Shown: one piece after another, positions 41,001 to 56,000 of the stretch | Position numbering within the stretch: position 1 is the stretch's first letter | Layout: each line of letters starts with the position of its first letter | DNA from: Chryseobacterium sp. Bi04 | Lineage (GTDB): Bacteria > Bacteroidota > Bacteroidia > Flavobacteriales > Weeksellaceae | Length of the DNA stretch: 64,000 nucleotides | Assembly: GCF_918698085.1 (NCBI RefSeq) | Contig: NZ_CAKKLP010000001.1 | Location: forward strand, 372,001-436,000 | Direction: 5' to 3' | The notes under the pieces: model-generated | Seen by the model: only the letters and a program-made list of their open reading frames with translations | Databases searched by the model: none | Told to the model about the DNA's origin: nothing | Program-made: the position numbers and the translations under genes

Positions 41001-44000
41001 TAATGAGTATGGACCTACAGAAGGAACGGTCTGTGCTACATTACACTACTACAAAGAAGACAACAATCCATTGAATATCGGTGGGCCTATAGCAAATACT
41101 ACAGCATATGTTCTTGACAGCCAACATCGTGCTGTTCCTGTGGGTGCTGTAGGAGAGCTTTATATAGGGGGAGCAGGTATTGCCAGAGGTTACTTAAACC
41201 AGCCAGAGCTGACAGAAGAACGCTTCCTTGACAATCCATTCCAAACGCTAGCGCAAAAAGGAAAAGGAGAAAACAAGCGTTTATACAAAACGGGTGATTT
41301 AGTACGCTGGTTATCCAATGGTGAGCTTGAATATGTGGGTCGAAATGACTTCCAGGTGAAGATCAGGGGGTATAGAATCGAACTAGGCGAGATTGAAAAT
41401 ATATTGCTTGATTACCCTGGCATCCGTCAGGTCGCTGTTCTGGCTAAAGAAAATAAAGCAGGATTAAAATACCTGGCAGGATATTATGTATCAGAGGTAG
41501 AGATTGATTCCAACCTTCTTTCGGAATATCTTTCCGCGAGCTTACCGGAATATATGGTGCCAAGTGCTTTTGTTCATTTAACAGCCTTGCCATTAACAAT
41601 CAATGGAAAACTGGACAGAAAACAACTTCCGGAACCGGAGTTTACAGGAAGCAAAAATTATGTTGCTCCTGAAACCGGATTACAGACTAAACTATCTCGT
41701 ATCTATGGCGAAGTATTAGGGATTGATGCTGAAAGTATCAGTATTCATGACGACTTCTTTAGATTGGGAGGAAATAGTATCATGGCCATAAAGCTGATCA
41801 GTAAGATCAAGCAGGTGCTGGATATAAGAGTAGAAGTAGCCATGATTTTCAGTCATAAAACAATTGCTTCTCTTTCCCATATTTTAGCAGATGAAAATAC
41901 CAGAGGAGAACAGATTACGATTACTCCTGTAGAAGTCAGTACTCCGGAAGAACAAAGACTGTCTTTTGCACAGGAAAGACTCTGGTTTATAGAGAATTAT
42001 GAGGGTGGAAGCAGTGCTTATAATATCCCGATGATCTTCCGTTTGGATGAAAAAACAGATATTTCAATACTGTGTAAAGCTTTAGACGCTATCATAATGC
42101 GTCATGAGGTACTTCGTTCAGTCATTCGTACTACCGATAACGGAATAGGATGGCAGTCTGTGGTAGATGATATCCCAGCCATACATCAGCATGAGGTGAA
42201 GACAATGGCGGAGCTTGAAGAAAAAGTAAGCAGTGTAGCCAATAAAATCTTCCGTTTGGAAGAAGAATTACCGGTAGATATCCATATTTTCAAATTAGAA
42301 GGGTCTTACTATCTGTCTGTTGTCATACACCATATTGCATTTGACGGGTGGTCTACAGAAGTATTCTTAAAAGAATTAATCCATATTTACAATACCATTA
42401 CAGAAGGGAGACCGCATGAGCTTCCTGATTTAAAAATTCAATATAAAGACTTTGCTTTATGGCAGCGTAATTATCTTACAGGAAAACGTCTTGACCAGCA
42501 GATCAGCTATTGGAAAAATAAATTAAGCGGATTCCAAAACCTTGATTTAGCAGCAGATTTCAAGAGACCGTCACAAATATCTTATGATGGAGAAAATCTG
42601 TACTTTAGCCTGGATGCAGCACAGACATTAAGGTTAAAAAACCTTTCGAAAGATCTTGGGGTAAGCTTATACAGCATAGTATTGGGTGGATATTACCTGA
42701 CACTTTCAGCCTATTCCGGACAGGACGATATCATAGTAGGAAGCCCTATTGCCAACCGACACCATGTAGGACTTGAAGACATGATCGGGTTCTTTGTGAA
42801 TACGCTTGCATTAAGAGAAAACATTGATCCGGACCAAAGGGTAAAAGATTTCATCCTACAGGTGGCTCAGTCGGTGACAGAGGCCCAGTCTCATCAGGAT
42901 CTTCCATTTGAAAGATTGGTGGAAGAGCTGGGAGTAGAACAGGACACCTCCCGTCATCCGGTTTTCCAGGTGATGTTTGGTCTTCAAAGCTTTGGTGAAG
43001 AAGCTGCTCCGTCTGAAAATGAAACGACGATACTTCATCCTTTTAACGGAAATGTAGACTATCAGGTGGCCAAATTTGATATTACCACGATGATCAATGA
43101 TATAGGGGAGACTTTACAGGGAATGTTCAACTATGCTAAAGCTGTTTATTCAAAAGAAACAGTTAAAAATATGATGAATTCTTATCTGTTTATGCTTGAT
43201 CAGATCGCAGGAATTAATCAGCAGGAAAATCTTACATTATCTGAACTCAACCTTATTCCTCAGGACCAATACACCCAGTTATCAGGGTTATGGTCTACAG
43301 AAAGTGATTATGCGAGTGACACAACAATTCAGGCATTATTTGAAGCCCAGGTTGAAAGAACTCCGGATCACATAGCCGTAGTTTATCAAGATGTAAGGTT
43401 GTCTTACCGTGAGCTTAATGATCGTTCAAACCGTTTGGCTCATTACCTTATTGAAACTTACGACCTTCAGCCTGATGACCTTGTTCCATTATGTTTAGAA
43501 CGTTCAGAAGATATGCTGACGGCTATTCTGGGAGTTTTAAAAGCCGGAGGAGCGTATGTTCCTATGGATCCGTCATATCCTGTAGAGCGAATCCGTCATA
43601 TCCTGGAAGATACCGGGGCAAAAATAGTCCTGGCTCATAGCATTGCAGCATCAACAGTTCAGGAAGCCTGCAGTGGAATTGATACTTCAGTACTTGTGCT
43701 GAATGACTCAGAACTGGAAAGAACCCTTGCTAACAGCAGTGCTTCCAACCCGGTTACCCAGGTCGGTCCTGACCACCTTGCCTATGTGATCTATACGAGT
43801 GGAACCACAGGAATGCCAAAAGGTGTAATGCAGATTCACCGAAACGTAGCACGTTTGTTTAGTGCCACCGATCACTGGTATCATTTCAATGATCAGGATG
43901 TATGGAGTTTATTCCATTCCTATGTGTTTGACTTTAGTGTATGGGAAATCTGGGGTGCCTTTTTCTACGGTGGAAAACTATTGGTACCATCCTCAGAACA

Positions 44001-47000
44001 GACCAAAGACACGAATTTATTCTTCAGTTTATGTCTGAAAGAAGGTCTTACGGTGCTCAACCAGACGCCAACTGCCTTCTATCAGTTTATCGATACCGCT
44101 CTTCAGCGCGAAGAAGACCTAAGCAGTCTTCGCTATGTTATATTCGGAGGGGAAGCCTTAAACCTGGCCTCCTTAAAACCTTGGTATGAACGTTACCGTT
44201 CCGCACCAACCCTCATCAACATGTATGGTATTACAGAGACCACAGTCCATGTAACCTATAAGAAGCTGAGTGTAGAAGATTTAGACAGAGCATCTCTGAT
44301 CGGAGAGAATATTCCGGATCAGGGGATGTATATTTTAGATTCCCATCTTCGGGCAGTTCCTATCGGAGCTGTAGGAGAACTGTATGTAGGAGGATCCGGA
44401 ATTGCACGGGGCTATTTAAACAGACCGGAATTAACCGCCGAACGTTTCATTGCGAACCCATTCCAGACTTTGGAAGAGAAATCGGTAGGCAAGAATGGGA
44501 TCCTGTATAAAACGGGAGACCTTGTCCGTTACCTTTCCGATGGCGAATTAGAATACATTGGTAGAAATGATTTCCAGGTCAAGATCCGTGGGTACAGGAT
44601 AGAATTGGGCGAGATCGAAAACAGACTTCAGGAATATGCTGAAGTAAGACAATCCGTAGTATTGGCTAAAGAAAACAAAGCGGGGATGAAATACCTTGTG
44701 GGGTATTATGTATCAGACACTTCTATAGACACCGGTCATCTTACGTCTTTCTTATCGGAAGCCTTACCTGAATATATGGTTCCTGCTGCGTTTGTCCATT
44801 TAACCTCTTTACCATTAACGATTAATGGAAAACTGGACAGGCGACAACTGCCTGAGCCTGAGTTTACGGGAGGCAGAGAATACACAGCACCGGAGAATGA
44901 GTTGCAGGAAAGACTGTGTCAGATCTATGGAGAAGTTCTGGGTCTGGATGCAGCAACAATCGGAGTCAATGATGATTTCTTCAGATTAGGAGGAGACAGT
45001 ATTATCAGTATACAGCTTGTCAGCAGAATACGGCAGCGTCTGGATATAAGAGTAAGTGTTAAAGATGTCTTTACTTCAAGATCTGTACTGAAGCTTTCTG
45101 AGCTGATCGAGATCAAAGAAAAAGAAGAGCAGACTCATATTCTGACAGAACAGGGAGCGTTGACAGGAGAATTATCCTTCCTTCCTATCCAGGAATGGTT
45201 CTTTGATTTGGTAGAACAGGGATATGTAGGAGACCTTAACCATTGGAATCAGTCCTTCTTGATTAAAGTTCCTGAGTTAAGTGCAGAATTACTGGAAGAG
45301 AGTGTAAGATTGCTCATTGAAAGACATGATGCGTTCAGGATGTATTATCCAAAAGAAAATGGAACTTACACCCAGCAGTACGGAATAGAAACAATATCGG
45401 ATATCAAGTATCTGGATGTGTCAGGACTCCCATCAGAAGATCTTCCAGGAATATTGACGGAATGGCAGGCACAATTTAATATAGAAAAGGGGCCATTATT
45501 CCAGATAGGATATAGTAAGGGGTATGAAGACGGAAGCGCAAGAATTTTCTTTGCTCTTCATCACCTGATTATTGATGCGGTAAGCTGGAGAATTCTTACC
45601 GAAGACCTGAAGAATTTGTATCAGACTCTTGAGAAAGGAAATAAAGTTGAACCCCCTGTAAAAGGAAGCAGTTACCGTCAGTGGGTTGAAGCCGTAAAAG
45701 GATATAAACAAGATAACCCGGCATCCAGAGAAGAGGAACTTACTTATTGGAATAACACTATTGATACTGTAGGACAAAGTAATAATGCCCTGGCAGAATT
45801 ATCTTCTTCAGAATATCATTTTGCCAATCTTATGTTGGATCATGGATATACCGAGAAGTTAATCAGAGAAGTGCATCATGTCTATCATACACAGATTAAT
45901 GATTTGCTATTGTCAGCCCTTGCTTCGGCTCTTTCAGATCTTACAGGAGAATCCCGGCATGCTGTCCTTCTTGAGGGGCACGGTCGTGAAGATGTTTTCA
46001 ATAACCTTGATATTACAGAAACCGTAGGATGGTTTACTTCTATGTATCCATTATTACTGGAAACAGGTAATGATGTAAAAGACACGGCTATTCTGACCAA
46101 AGAATCGTTGAGAAGTATTCCAAACAATGGAATTGGTTACGGCAGTCTTGTAGGCTACACAAAATATGCTCTTCCAAAAATCAGTTTCAACTATCTTGGA
46201 CAGCTTGACCAGGAGGAAAGTACCGGAGAAAAAACATGGTTTATTTCCGGAGAAAATAGCGGAAATTCCATGGGAAGTCAAAACCGGGATAGCTATATGA
46301 TCAGTATAAACGGGGCGATTGCAGATGGTCAACTTCGCTTTGGACTCTCAGGATATCTTTCACAAGATCAGATCAATCTGCTGACAGAAAGATTTAAAGA
46401 ATATATAAAACAGACGGTTGACGAACTTCTGGCAGAAACCAGAAGCTGGCTCACTCCATCAGATACAGAAAATATTGTTGGGAAAGAACAGCTGATGTAT
46501 ATTCAGGAGTCAGGAGCTGTTGAAGGAGTATATCTTGCCAACAGTTTACAGGAGGGGTTTGTATACCATGCACTCAACCAGGGAGATAAGGATGATGCCT
46601 ACAGAGTACAGCTGGTATGGGATTATATGTCCGGAATGGATTTGAATAAGCTTAAAGACGCATGGATATACACGCAGGAACAACTTCCTACCTTACGATT
46701 AAGATTTGACTGGAGTGAAGAAATTGTTCAGATTATCGATAAGAAAGGAAACCTGGACTGGCGTTATCATGACATCAGTGAGATGAACGATGAAGATCAG
46801 GAAAACCTGGTCAAAGAAATGACTCAAAAAGACCGTTTCGAAATATACGACTTATCTAAAGGAAGCCTCTTCAGAGTGTATATTTTCAAACGTTCAGACA
46901 ACCATTATAGCTGTCTCTTCAGTAATCATCATGCCATTCTTGATGGGTGGAGTATGCCTATATTCCTGACGCTTATTCATGAGGCCTATCTTAAACTTGT

Positions 47001-50000
47001 TAAAGGACAGGAGCTTTTACCTGTTCCGGATAAAGCGTATGCCGAAGCTCAGAAATACCTTCAGGAAAACAAGGACAGCAACAGCAGTTTCTGGAAAGAT
47101 TATATGGGACTTCTGGAAGATCGTGAAGATTTGGGAAGCTTAATCAAAGAATCTCAAAAACAGATTGACCTTTCGGAGTATAAACAAATAGTAGATCACC
47201 GCTCGATAAAAATGTCGATAGCAGGTGAACAGTATCAGGAGCTGAAGAAATTTACATCCGAAAACGGATTTACAATCAATGCTGTACTTCAGTATTTATG
47301 GCATAAACAGCTTGGTATCTACAGTGGAGGATCCACAACGGTAGTAGGAACTACGGTATCCGGACGAAGTTTACCGGTGGATGAAATAGAATCCTCTGTA
47401 GGACTTTATATTAATACTTTACCTCTTATTGTAAATCATACAGAAGGTAAAGTGGTAGATATTATATCGGAGATTCAGCATAGAATCAGTGAGCTGAATA
47501 CCCATAGTAGTGTGAATCTGGCCAGCCTTCAGCATGATGGACGCAGAATTTTCAGCAGCTTATTTGTCTATGAAAACTATCCTGCTCCAAAAGGAGGAGA
47601 AGACAATGAATTATCATTTGTTTTTAAAGGTTCAGTCGAGCGACTCGACTATCCATTAGGAATAGTGGCTTACGAAACCGGAGAGGAGGTGACTTTAAAT
47701 ATCAGTTATGAAGGATTTTTGTTCGATGAGAAGATGATCAATCAACTGATCGGAGGAATGAATACTGTTTTAGAACAGATTCTTGAAAATTCTGAAATTT
47801 CATGTGATCAATTATATTACCTGACCAAAGAACAGCACACTCAGTTATCAGGGTTATGGTCTATGGAAAATAGCTATGCGAGTGACACTACAATTCAGGC
47901 ATTATTTGAAGCCCAGGTTGAAAGAACTCCGGATCACATAGCCATAGTATATCAGGATGTAAGGATGTCTTACCGTGAGCTTAATGATCGTTCAAACCGT
48001 TTGGCTCATTACCTTATTGAAACTTACGACCTTCAGCCTGATGACCTCGTTCCATTATGTTTAGAACGTTCAGAAGATATGCTTACAGCTATTCTGGGAG
48101 TTTTAAAAGCCGGCGGAGCGTATGTTCCTATGGATCCATCGTATCCTGTAGAGCGAATCCGTCATATCCTGGAAGATACCGGGGCAAAAATAGTGCTTGC
48201 TCATAGCATTGCAGCCTCCACAGTTCAGGAAGCCTGCAGTGGAATTGCTACCTCAGTACTTGTGCTGAATGATGCAGAACTGGAAAGAACCCTTGCTGAG
48301 AGCAGTGTCTCCAATCCGGTTACCGAGGTAGGTCCTGACCACCTTGCGTATGTGATCTATACGAGTGGAACGACAGGAATGCCAAAAGGCGTAATGCAGA
48401 TTCACCGAAATGTAGCCCGTTTGTTCAGTGCTACCAATCACTGGTATCACTTCAATGACCGGGATGTATGGAGTTTATTCCATTCCTATGTGTTTGACTT
48501 TAGTGTATGGGAAATCTGGGGCGCCTTTTTCTATGGTGGAAAGCTATTGGTCCCATCCTCAGAACAGACCAAAGACACAAATTTATTCTTCAGTTTATGC
48601 CTGAAAGAAGGTCTTACGGTGCTCAACCAGACGCCAACTGCCTTCTATCAGTTTATCGATACCGCTCTTCAGCGCGAAGAAGACCTAAGCAGTCTTCGCT
48701 ATGTTATATTTGGAGGAGAAGCCTTAAACCTGGCCTCCTTAAAACCTTGGTATGAACGTTACCGTTCCGCACCAACCCTCATCAACATGTATGGTATTAC
48801 AGAGACCACAGTCCATGTAACCTATAAGAAGCTGAGTGTAGAAGATTTAGACAGAGCATCTCTGATCGGAGAGAATATTCCGGATCAGGGGATGTATATT
48901 TTAGATTCCCATCTTCGGGCAGTTCCTATCGGAGCTGTAGGAGAATTGTATGTAGGAGGATCGGGAATTGCACGGGGCTATTTAAACAGACCGGAATTAA
49001 CCGCAGAACGTTTCATCCCGAATCCATTCCAGACTTTGAAAGAAAAAGAAGCCGGCAAGAACGGGATCCTGTATAAAACGGGAGACCTTGTCCGCTATCT
49101 TTCCGATGGGGAATTAGAATACATTGGCAGAAATGACTTTCAGGTTAAGATCCGAGGTTACAGGATAGAATTAGGAGAGATCGAAAACAGACTTCAGGAA
49201 TATGCTGAAGTAAGACAATCCGTAGTCTTGGCTAAAGAAAACAAAGCTGGGATGAAATACCTTGTAGGATATTATGTATCAGATACTTCTATAGACACCG
49301 GTCATCTTACGTCTTTCTTATCGGAAGCCTTACCTGAATATATGGTTCCTGCTGCGTTTGTCCATTTAATCTCTTTACCATTAACGATTAATGGAAAACT
49401 GGACAGGAGACAACTGCCTGAGCCTGAATTTACGGGAGGCAGAGAATACACAGCACCAGAGAATGAGTTGCAGGAAAGACTGTGTCAGATCTATGGAGAA
49501 GTTCTGGGTCTGGATGCAGCAATAATCGGAATCAATGATGATTTCTTCAGCCTTGGAGGAAACAGTATCATGGCTATAAAATTGATTAGTGGTATCAAAC
49601 GTACGTTGAATACTCAGGTGGGAGTTGCTGTAATATTTGGTCATAAAACAGTAGCCTCACTTTCAAACGCATTGGCCAATCAGAATAATGATGAGCAGGT
49701 AAGTATTACTCCTGTAAAAGTCAATTCTCCGGAAGAGCAGAGATTGTCCTTTGCTCAGGAAAGACTTTGGTTTATAGAAACCTATGAAGGAGGAAGTAGT
49801 GCTTACAACGTTCCGATGACTGTTCGCCTTAATGAGAAAACAAACATTTTAGCACTTTGCAAAGCATTGGAAACCATTGTAATGCGTCATGAAGTTTTGA
49901 GAAGTATTATCCTTTCTACAGAGGAAGGCAAGGGCTATCAGCTGGTGACAGACCGTGTTCCGGAAATGCATAGGCATCATGTAGAAACAAGAGCAGAACT

Positions 50001-53000
50001 TGATGAGGTGGTCAACAGAATTTCAAATAAAGTTTTCCGTCTGGATGAAGAGCTTCCTATAGAAGTGAACACCTTCAGCTTAGGAGATGAACATTATCTG
50101 TCGGTGGTAATCCATCACATTGCTTTTGATGGCTGGTCCACCGATATATTCTTACAGGAAATACAAACCGTTTACGAAGCTCTTATCAATGGAAAATCTC
50201 CTCAGCTTCCGGAATTAAAGATTCAATATAAAGACTTTGCTTTATGGCAGAGAAACTATCTGACAGGGGCTCGATTGGATAGCCAGCTTGGGTATTGGAA
50301 AAACAAGCTTGATGATTTCCAGAACCTTAATTTACCTGCAGATTTCAAAAGACCGGCTCAGGTATCCTACGAAGGAGAAACTATTAATTTTATTGTTGAT
50401 CCAAAAGTTGCCCAAAGTCTTAGAAACACATCCAGAAAACTGGGAGTGAGTTTATACAGTGTCATGCTGGGTGGATATTACCTGATGCTTTCTGCCTACT
50501 CGGGACAGGACGATATTGTAGTGGGAAGCCCTATTGCCAACCGTCATCATGCAGGACTCGAAGACATTATCGGTTTCTTTGTCAATACCCTTGCATTGAG
50601 AGAAAATATTGACACTGAACAGAGTCTCAGAAACTTTATTCTTCAGGTATCAAAATCGGTAACAGAAGCCCAGTCTCATCAGGATCTTCCATTTGAAAAG
50701 TTAGTGGAAGAATTAGGAGTGGAACAGGATACATCCAGACATCCGGTCTTCCAGGTGATGTTTGGTCTTCAGAGTTTTGGTAGAGATACCCATGATGGGG
50801 AAGCGTTGTTTTCTCCTTTCGAGGGAGAAGTAAACTATCAGGTCGCGAAGTTTGATCTGACGACTATGATTGATGATGGTGAAGAAACCATCCGTGGAAT
50901 GTTTAATTATGGCAAGACTATTTTCGCTAGAGAAACGGTCAATAATATGATCGGTTCCTATCAGTATATTCTTGAACAGGCTTTTGGTGCTCATGAGCAT
51001 ACACTTGAAAATGTTAAGCTTTGTGGCTTTCCTCTAATACCCGCAGACAGTAAGAAAAAAGTAACGGAAGATTGGAATACGACAGCATCTGCATATGAGG
51101 AAGAAACCATTCATAAGCTATTTGAAAATCAGGTTTCAAAGACTCCTGATCAGATTGCTTTGGTTTATCAGGATGTTCATTTATCCTACAGAGAATTAAA
51201 TAACAGGGCAAATCGTCTGGCGAATTACCTTATAGGAACTTACAATATTCAGCCTGATGATATTATTCCTCTGTGTTTAGAGCGCTCTGAGAATATGCTG
51301 ATTGCAATTCTCGCAGTACTGAAATCGGGAGCGGCTTATGTGCCAATGGATCCATCCTATCCGGTGGAGAGAATAGAACACATTCTTCAGGATACAGGAG
51401 CAAGATTAATTCTTGGTCAGGAAAGTACAGCAGAGAAAGTACAAAATCTGGATGTAGAATCCATTTCCTTAGATGACATTTCCTTTAAAGCACAGCTTGA
51501 ACTAACAGATTCAAATAATCCGGTCACTTCAGTTACACCTGAAAACCTGGCTTATGTCATCTACACCAGCGGAACAACAGGACTTCCAAAAGGAGTAATG
51601 GTAGAACACAGAAATGTAGCCAACTTAATACAGCAGGAAGCCAAAGAATTTGGGTTGATTTCTGACGGGCTTAAAAACTGTCTTTGGTATGCTAATTACG
51701 TGTTTGATGCCCATGTATGGGAGTTGTATCCTGTCATTACTCATGGTCACAGTATCTATATTTTAGACAAAGAAAAACAGACCGATATTGCTGCTTTACA
51801 ACAGTATATAGAAACCAATCATATCCGTATTGCCACCATACCGCCTGTTCTTTTAACCAAAGATTATATTCTGCCTTTAGAAAAGCTTGTCGTAGCGGGA
51901 GATGTAACAAATCCACAACTGATGGCTCTTTATCAGGCTGAAGGAGTAGATATCATTAATGCTTATGGTCCCACAGAAGGAACCGTTTGTGCCACACTGC
52001 ATCACTATAATGAAGATGGAAATCCATTAAATATTGGAGGCCCTATCGGAAATATGACAAGTTATGTACTGGACAACCATATGCGGCCGGTTCCAGTGGG
52101 TGCTGTAGGGGAGCTTTATATCGGAGGGGCAGGTATTGCCAGAGGCTATTTAAACCGTCCGGATTTAACCGAAGAACGATTCATATTAAATCCGTTCCAG
52201 ACCGAAGATCAAAAGACGGGAAGTCAGAATGAACGCTTATATAAAACAGGCGATTTAGTACGCTGGTTAGCCAATGGCGAGCTTGAATATGTAGGTCGAA
52301 ATGACTTCCAGGTAAAAATCCGGGGCTACAGAATCGAATTAGGGGAGATTGAAAATACATTGCTTCATTACCCTGGTATCCGTCAGGTAGCTGTTCTGGC
52401 CAAAGAAAATAAAGCAGGCTTAAAATACCTGGCAGGCTATTATGTATCAGATTCAGTGATTGATTCCAATCTCCTTTCTGAACACCTTTCTACAAGTTTA
52501 CCGGAATATATGATACCGGGTGCTTTTGTTCATTTAACCTCTTTGCCATTAACAATCAATGGAAAACTGGATAGAAAACAGCTTCCTGAACCAGAATTCA
52601 CGGGAGGTAAAGATTATATTGCTCCAAAAACCGATCTTCAGGTTAAATTGTGCCAGATCTATGGTGATGTTTTGGGTCTTGATGCTAAAGGTATCAGTAT
52701 CGAAGACGATTTCTTCCGTCTAGGAGGAGACAGTATCATCAGTATTCAGCTGGTAGGAAGAATCAGACAGCAACTGGATATAAGAGTAAGTGTTAAAGAA
52801 GTATTTACGGCCAGAACTGCTGCTGCTTTGTCTTTACTTATCGAAGAGAAAAGTCAAAATGAAGCAATCCATATTTTGGCAGAACAAGGAGTATTGGAAG
52901 GAGAAATTTCATTACTTCCAATCCAGGAATGGTTCTTCAGTCAGAAAGAATTAGGATATCTGGTGGATTTCAACCACTGGAATCAGGCCTTCCTGATCAA

Positions 53001-56000
53001 TGTACCCCAGCTAAATAAGGAGCTTTTGGAGAAAAGTGTCCGCCTGCTCATTGAAAAGCATGATGCATTTAGAATTCATTATCCAAAAGAAAATGGATTG
53101 TACTCCCAGCAATATGGATTAGAAGCCACTCCGGAAATCAGCTATCTCGATACTTCGGATATGACAATGGAGGAGCTTTCTCAGCTCTTTACCCAATGGC
53201 ATGCCCAGTTTGATATAGAAAAAGGACCATTGTACCGTATTGCGTATATAACAGGATATGAAGATGGAAGCACCAGAATCTTTTTTGCATTCCATCACCT
53301 GATCATCGATACAGTAAGCTGGAGAATTATTATAGATGACTTAAAAAACATATATCAGACTCTTGAAAGAGGAGAAGACTTTAAAGTAGTCCAAAAAGGA
53401 AGCAGCTACCGTCAATGGGTGGATGCTGTAAAAGGATATAAAAAAGAAACTCCGGAATCCAGAGAGAAAGAACTTGCTTACTGGAATAAAACGACAGAAA
53501 TAGTCCATAGAATTAATAAAACATTGGAGGCTATTTCTATACCGGAAAGCAACCATGATATTCTTCTTTTAGATAAGGAAAATACAGAAAAGCTTATCAG
53601 AGGCAGCCATCATGTATATCAGACAAGGATTAATGATCTGTTATTATCGGCATTAGCTTCAGCCCTTACAGAACTTACAGGAGAATCCCGTCATGCGGTT
53701 TTGCTGGAAGGTCATGGTCGTGAAGATGTTTTCCCTAGCTTAGATATTACAGAAACAGTAGGATGGTTCACCTCAATGTATCCGTTATTACTGGAAACGG
53801 GGAAAAAGCTCAATGATACGGTAGTATTGACTAAAGAGGCATTAAGAAGCGTTCCAGATAATGGAATTGGCTACGGAAGCCTTGTAGGATATACAAAACA
53901 TGAACTTCCAAAAATCAGCTTCAACTATCTTGGGCAGCTTGACCAGGAAGAAGGGGCTGCTGAGAAAGCATGGTTTATTGCAGCAGAAGACAGTGGACTT
54001 TCTATCGGAGCATCAAATAAAGAAAGCTATATTATAGGAATTAATGGTGCTGTTGTAGACGGTCAGCTTCGCTTCAGCGTTTCTGCACATCTGTCTCAGG
54101 ATCAGGTAAAACGGATTACTCAGAAGTTCAAAGATTATATCATTGAGATTATAGATGAGCTTTCCAAAAATACACGAAGCTTCCTTACCCCTTCAGATAT
54201 AGAGAACATTGTAAACAAAGAACAGCTTGACGCCATCCAGGAAAATGGAGAAGTGGAAGGAGTATTCTTAGCTAACAGTTTACAGGAAGGGTTTGTATAT
54301 CATGCTCTAAAACAAGGGGATACGGATGATGCGTACCGGGTACAGCTGATTTGGGATTATAGGTCTGAAATGAATGTTGAAACGCTTAAAAAAGCGTGGT
54401 TCTATACTCAACAACAGTTCCCGGCATTGAGGCTCAGATTCAACTGGAGTGGAGAGATTGTTCAGATTATCGACAGGGAAAGCCCACTTGACTGGAGATT
54501 TGAGGATCTAAGCGGAATGGAGGAGAGTCAACAGGAAGAATTGATCCGCGATGTCACTCAGAAGGACCGTTTTGAAGTCTATGACCTGTCAAAAGGAGGA
54601 TTATTCAGAATATACTTATTTAAATGTTCAGATAAACATTACACCTGTCTATTCAGTAATCACCATGCTGTTTTGGATGGATGGAGTATGCCTATCGTAC
54701 TCAAAAGTATCCATGATATCTATCTGAACCTTATCAAAAAACGGGATCCGGGCTTTGTAATAGATCATGCCTATGTTAACACTCAGAAATACCTTCAGCA
54801 GTATAAAGACAGCAGCCGAAGTTTCTGGAAAACCTATATGAGCCTGCTTCAGGATCAGGAAGACTTAAGCAGCCTGATGAAGGAATCCCAAAGACATATT
54901 GACCTTGGAACCTACCGTCAGATACAGGATCATCAGTTTGTAAAAATGACGTTGGCAGATGACCAGTACCAACAACTGAAAAAATTCACTACCAAAAATG
55001 GATTTACGGTAAATGCTGTTCTGCAATATCTGTGGCATAGCCAGCTGGGTATGTATAGCGGAGTAGAAACAACAGTGGTAGGGACTACAGTGTCTGGACG
55101 AAGCCTTCCTATCGATGACATAGAATCATCTGCGGGACTGTTTATCAATACACTTCCACTTATTGTAGAGCATACGGAAGGTAAAGTGGTGGATATTATT
55201 TCCAATATCCAGCAGAGAATCAGTGAGCTTAACACACACAGCGATGTCAGCCTTGGGGAGCTTCAACATGATGCACGATGTGTGTTCAGCAGCTTATTTG
55301 TGTATGAGAACTATCCGGTACCGGCAGGAGGAGATGACGGTAATGAATTAGGATTTGTTTTCAAAGGTTCTGTAGAAAAATTGGATTATCCGCTGGGAAT
55401 AATGGCTTATGAACAGGGAGAGAGCGTAACGATGAAAATCAATTATGAAGGAGTTCTTTTTGAGCAGCAAACCATGGAGCAGCTGATGGAAGGGATGAAG
55501 TCTGTTTTAGGACAGGTATTAGAAAACTGGGAGATCACTTCAGATCAGCTTTCATATGTTTCTGAAAATCAGTTGAACCTGATAAAATCCTGGAACCATA
55601 CAGTTTCTGATTTTTCTTCAGATAAAACGATTCATGAACTGTTTGAAAACCAGGTTTCAAAAACGCCTGATCACATTGCATTGGTATACCAGAATGTTAA
55701 GTTATCCTATACTGAGCTAAACAATAGAGCTAATCGACTGGCTAATTATCTGATCAGGACTTATGATCTTCAGCCAGATGATCTGATCCCATTATGTTTG
55801 GAAAGATCGGAACATATGCTTATATCAATATTAGCTGTATTGAAGACCGGAGCCGCTTATGTACCCATGGATCCTTCATATCCGGCAGACAGGATAGAAC
55901 ATATTCTTCATGATACAGGAGCAAAACTGGTTCTTGGAGAAGAGGAAACAATAGATAAGCTACAGAATACAGAAGCAGATGCTATTTCCTTAGATCAGAC

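Noticed and set aside
43941..44189. An 82-codon plus-strand frame inside A6 that recurs inside A7 (48507-48755) almost unchanged
   Set aside because: It is recognisable in both copies only because the A6 and A7 DNA is duplicated. It is out of phase with the synthetase and has no protein-like pattern.
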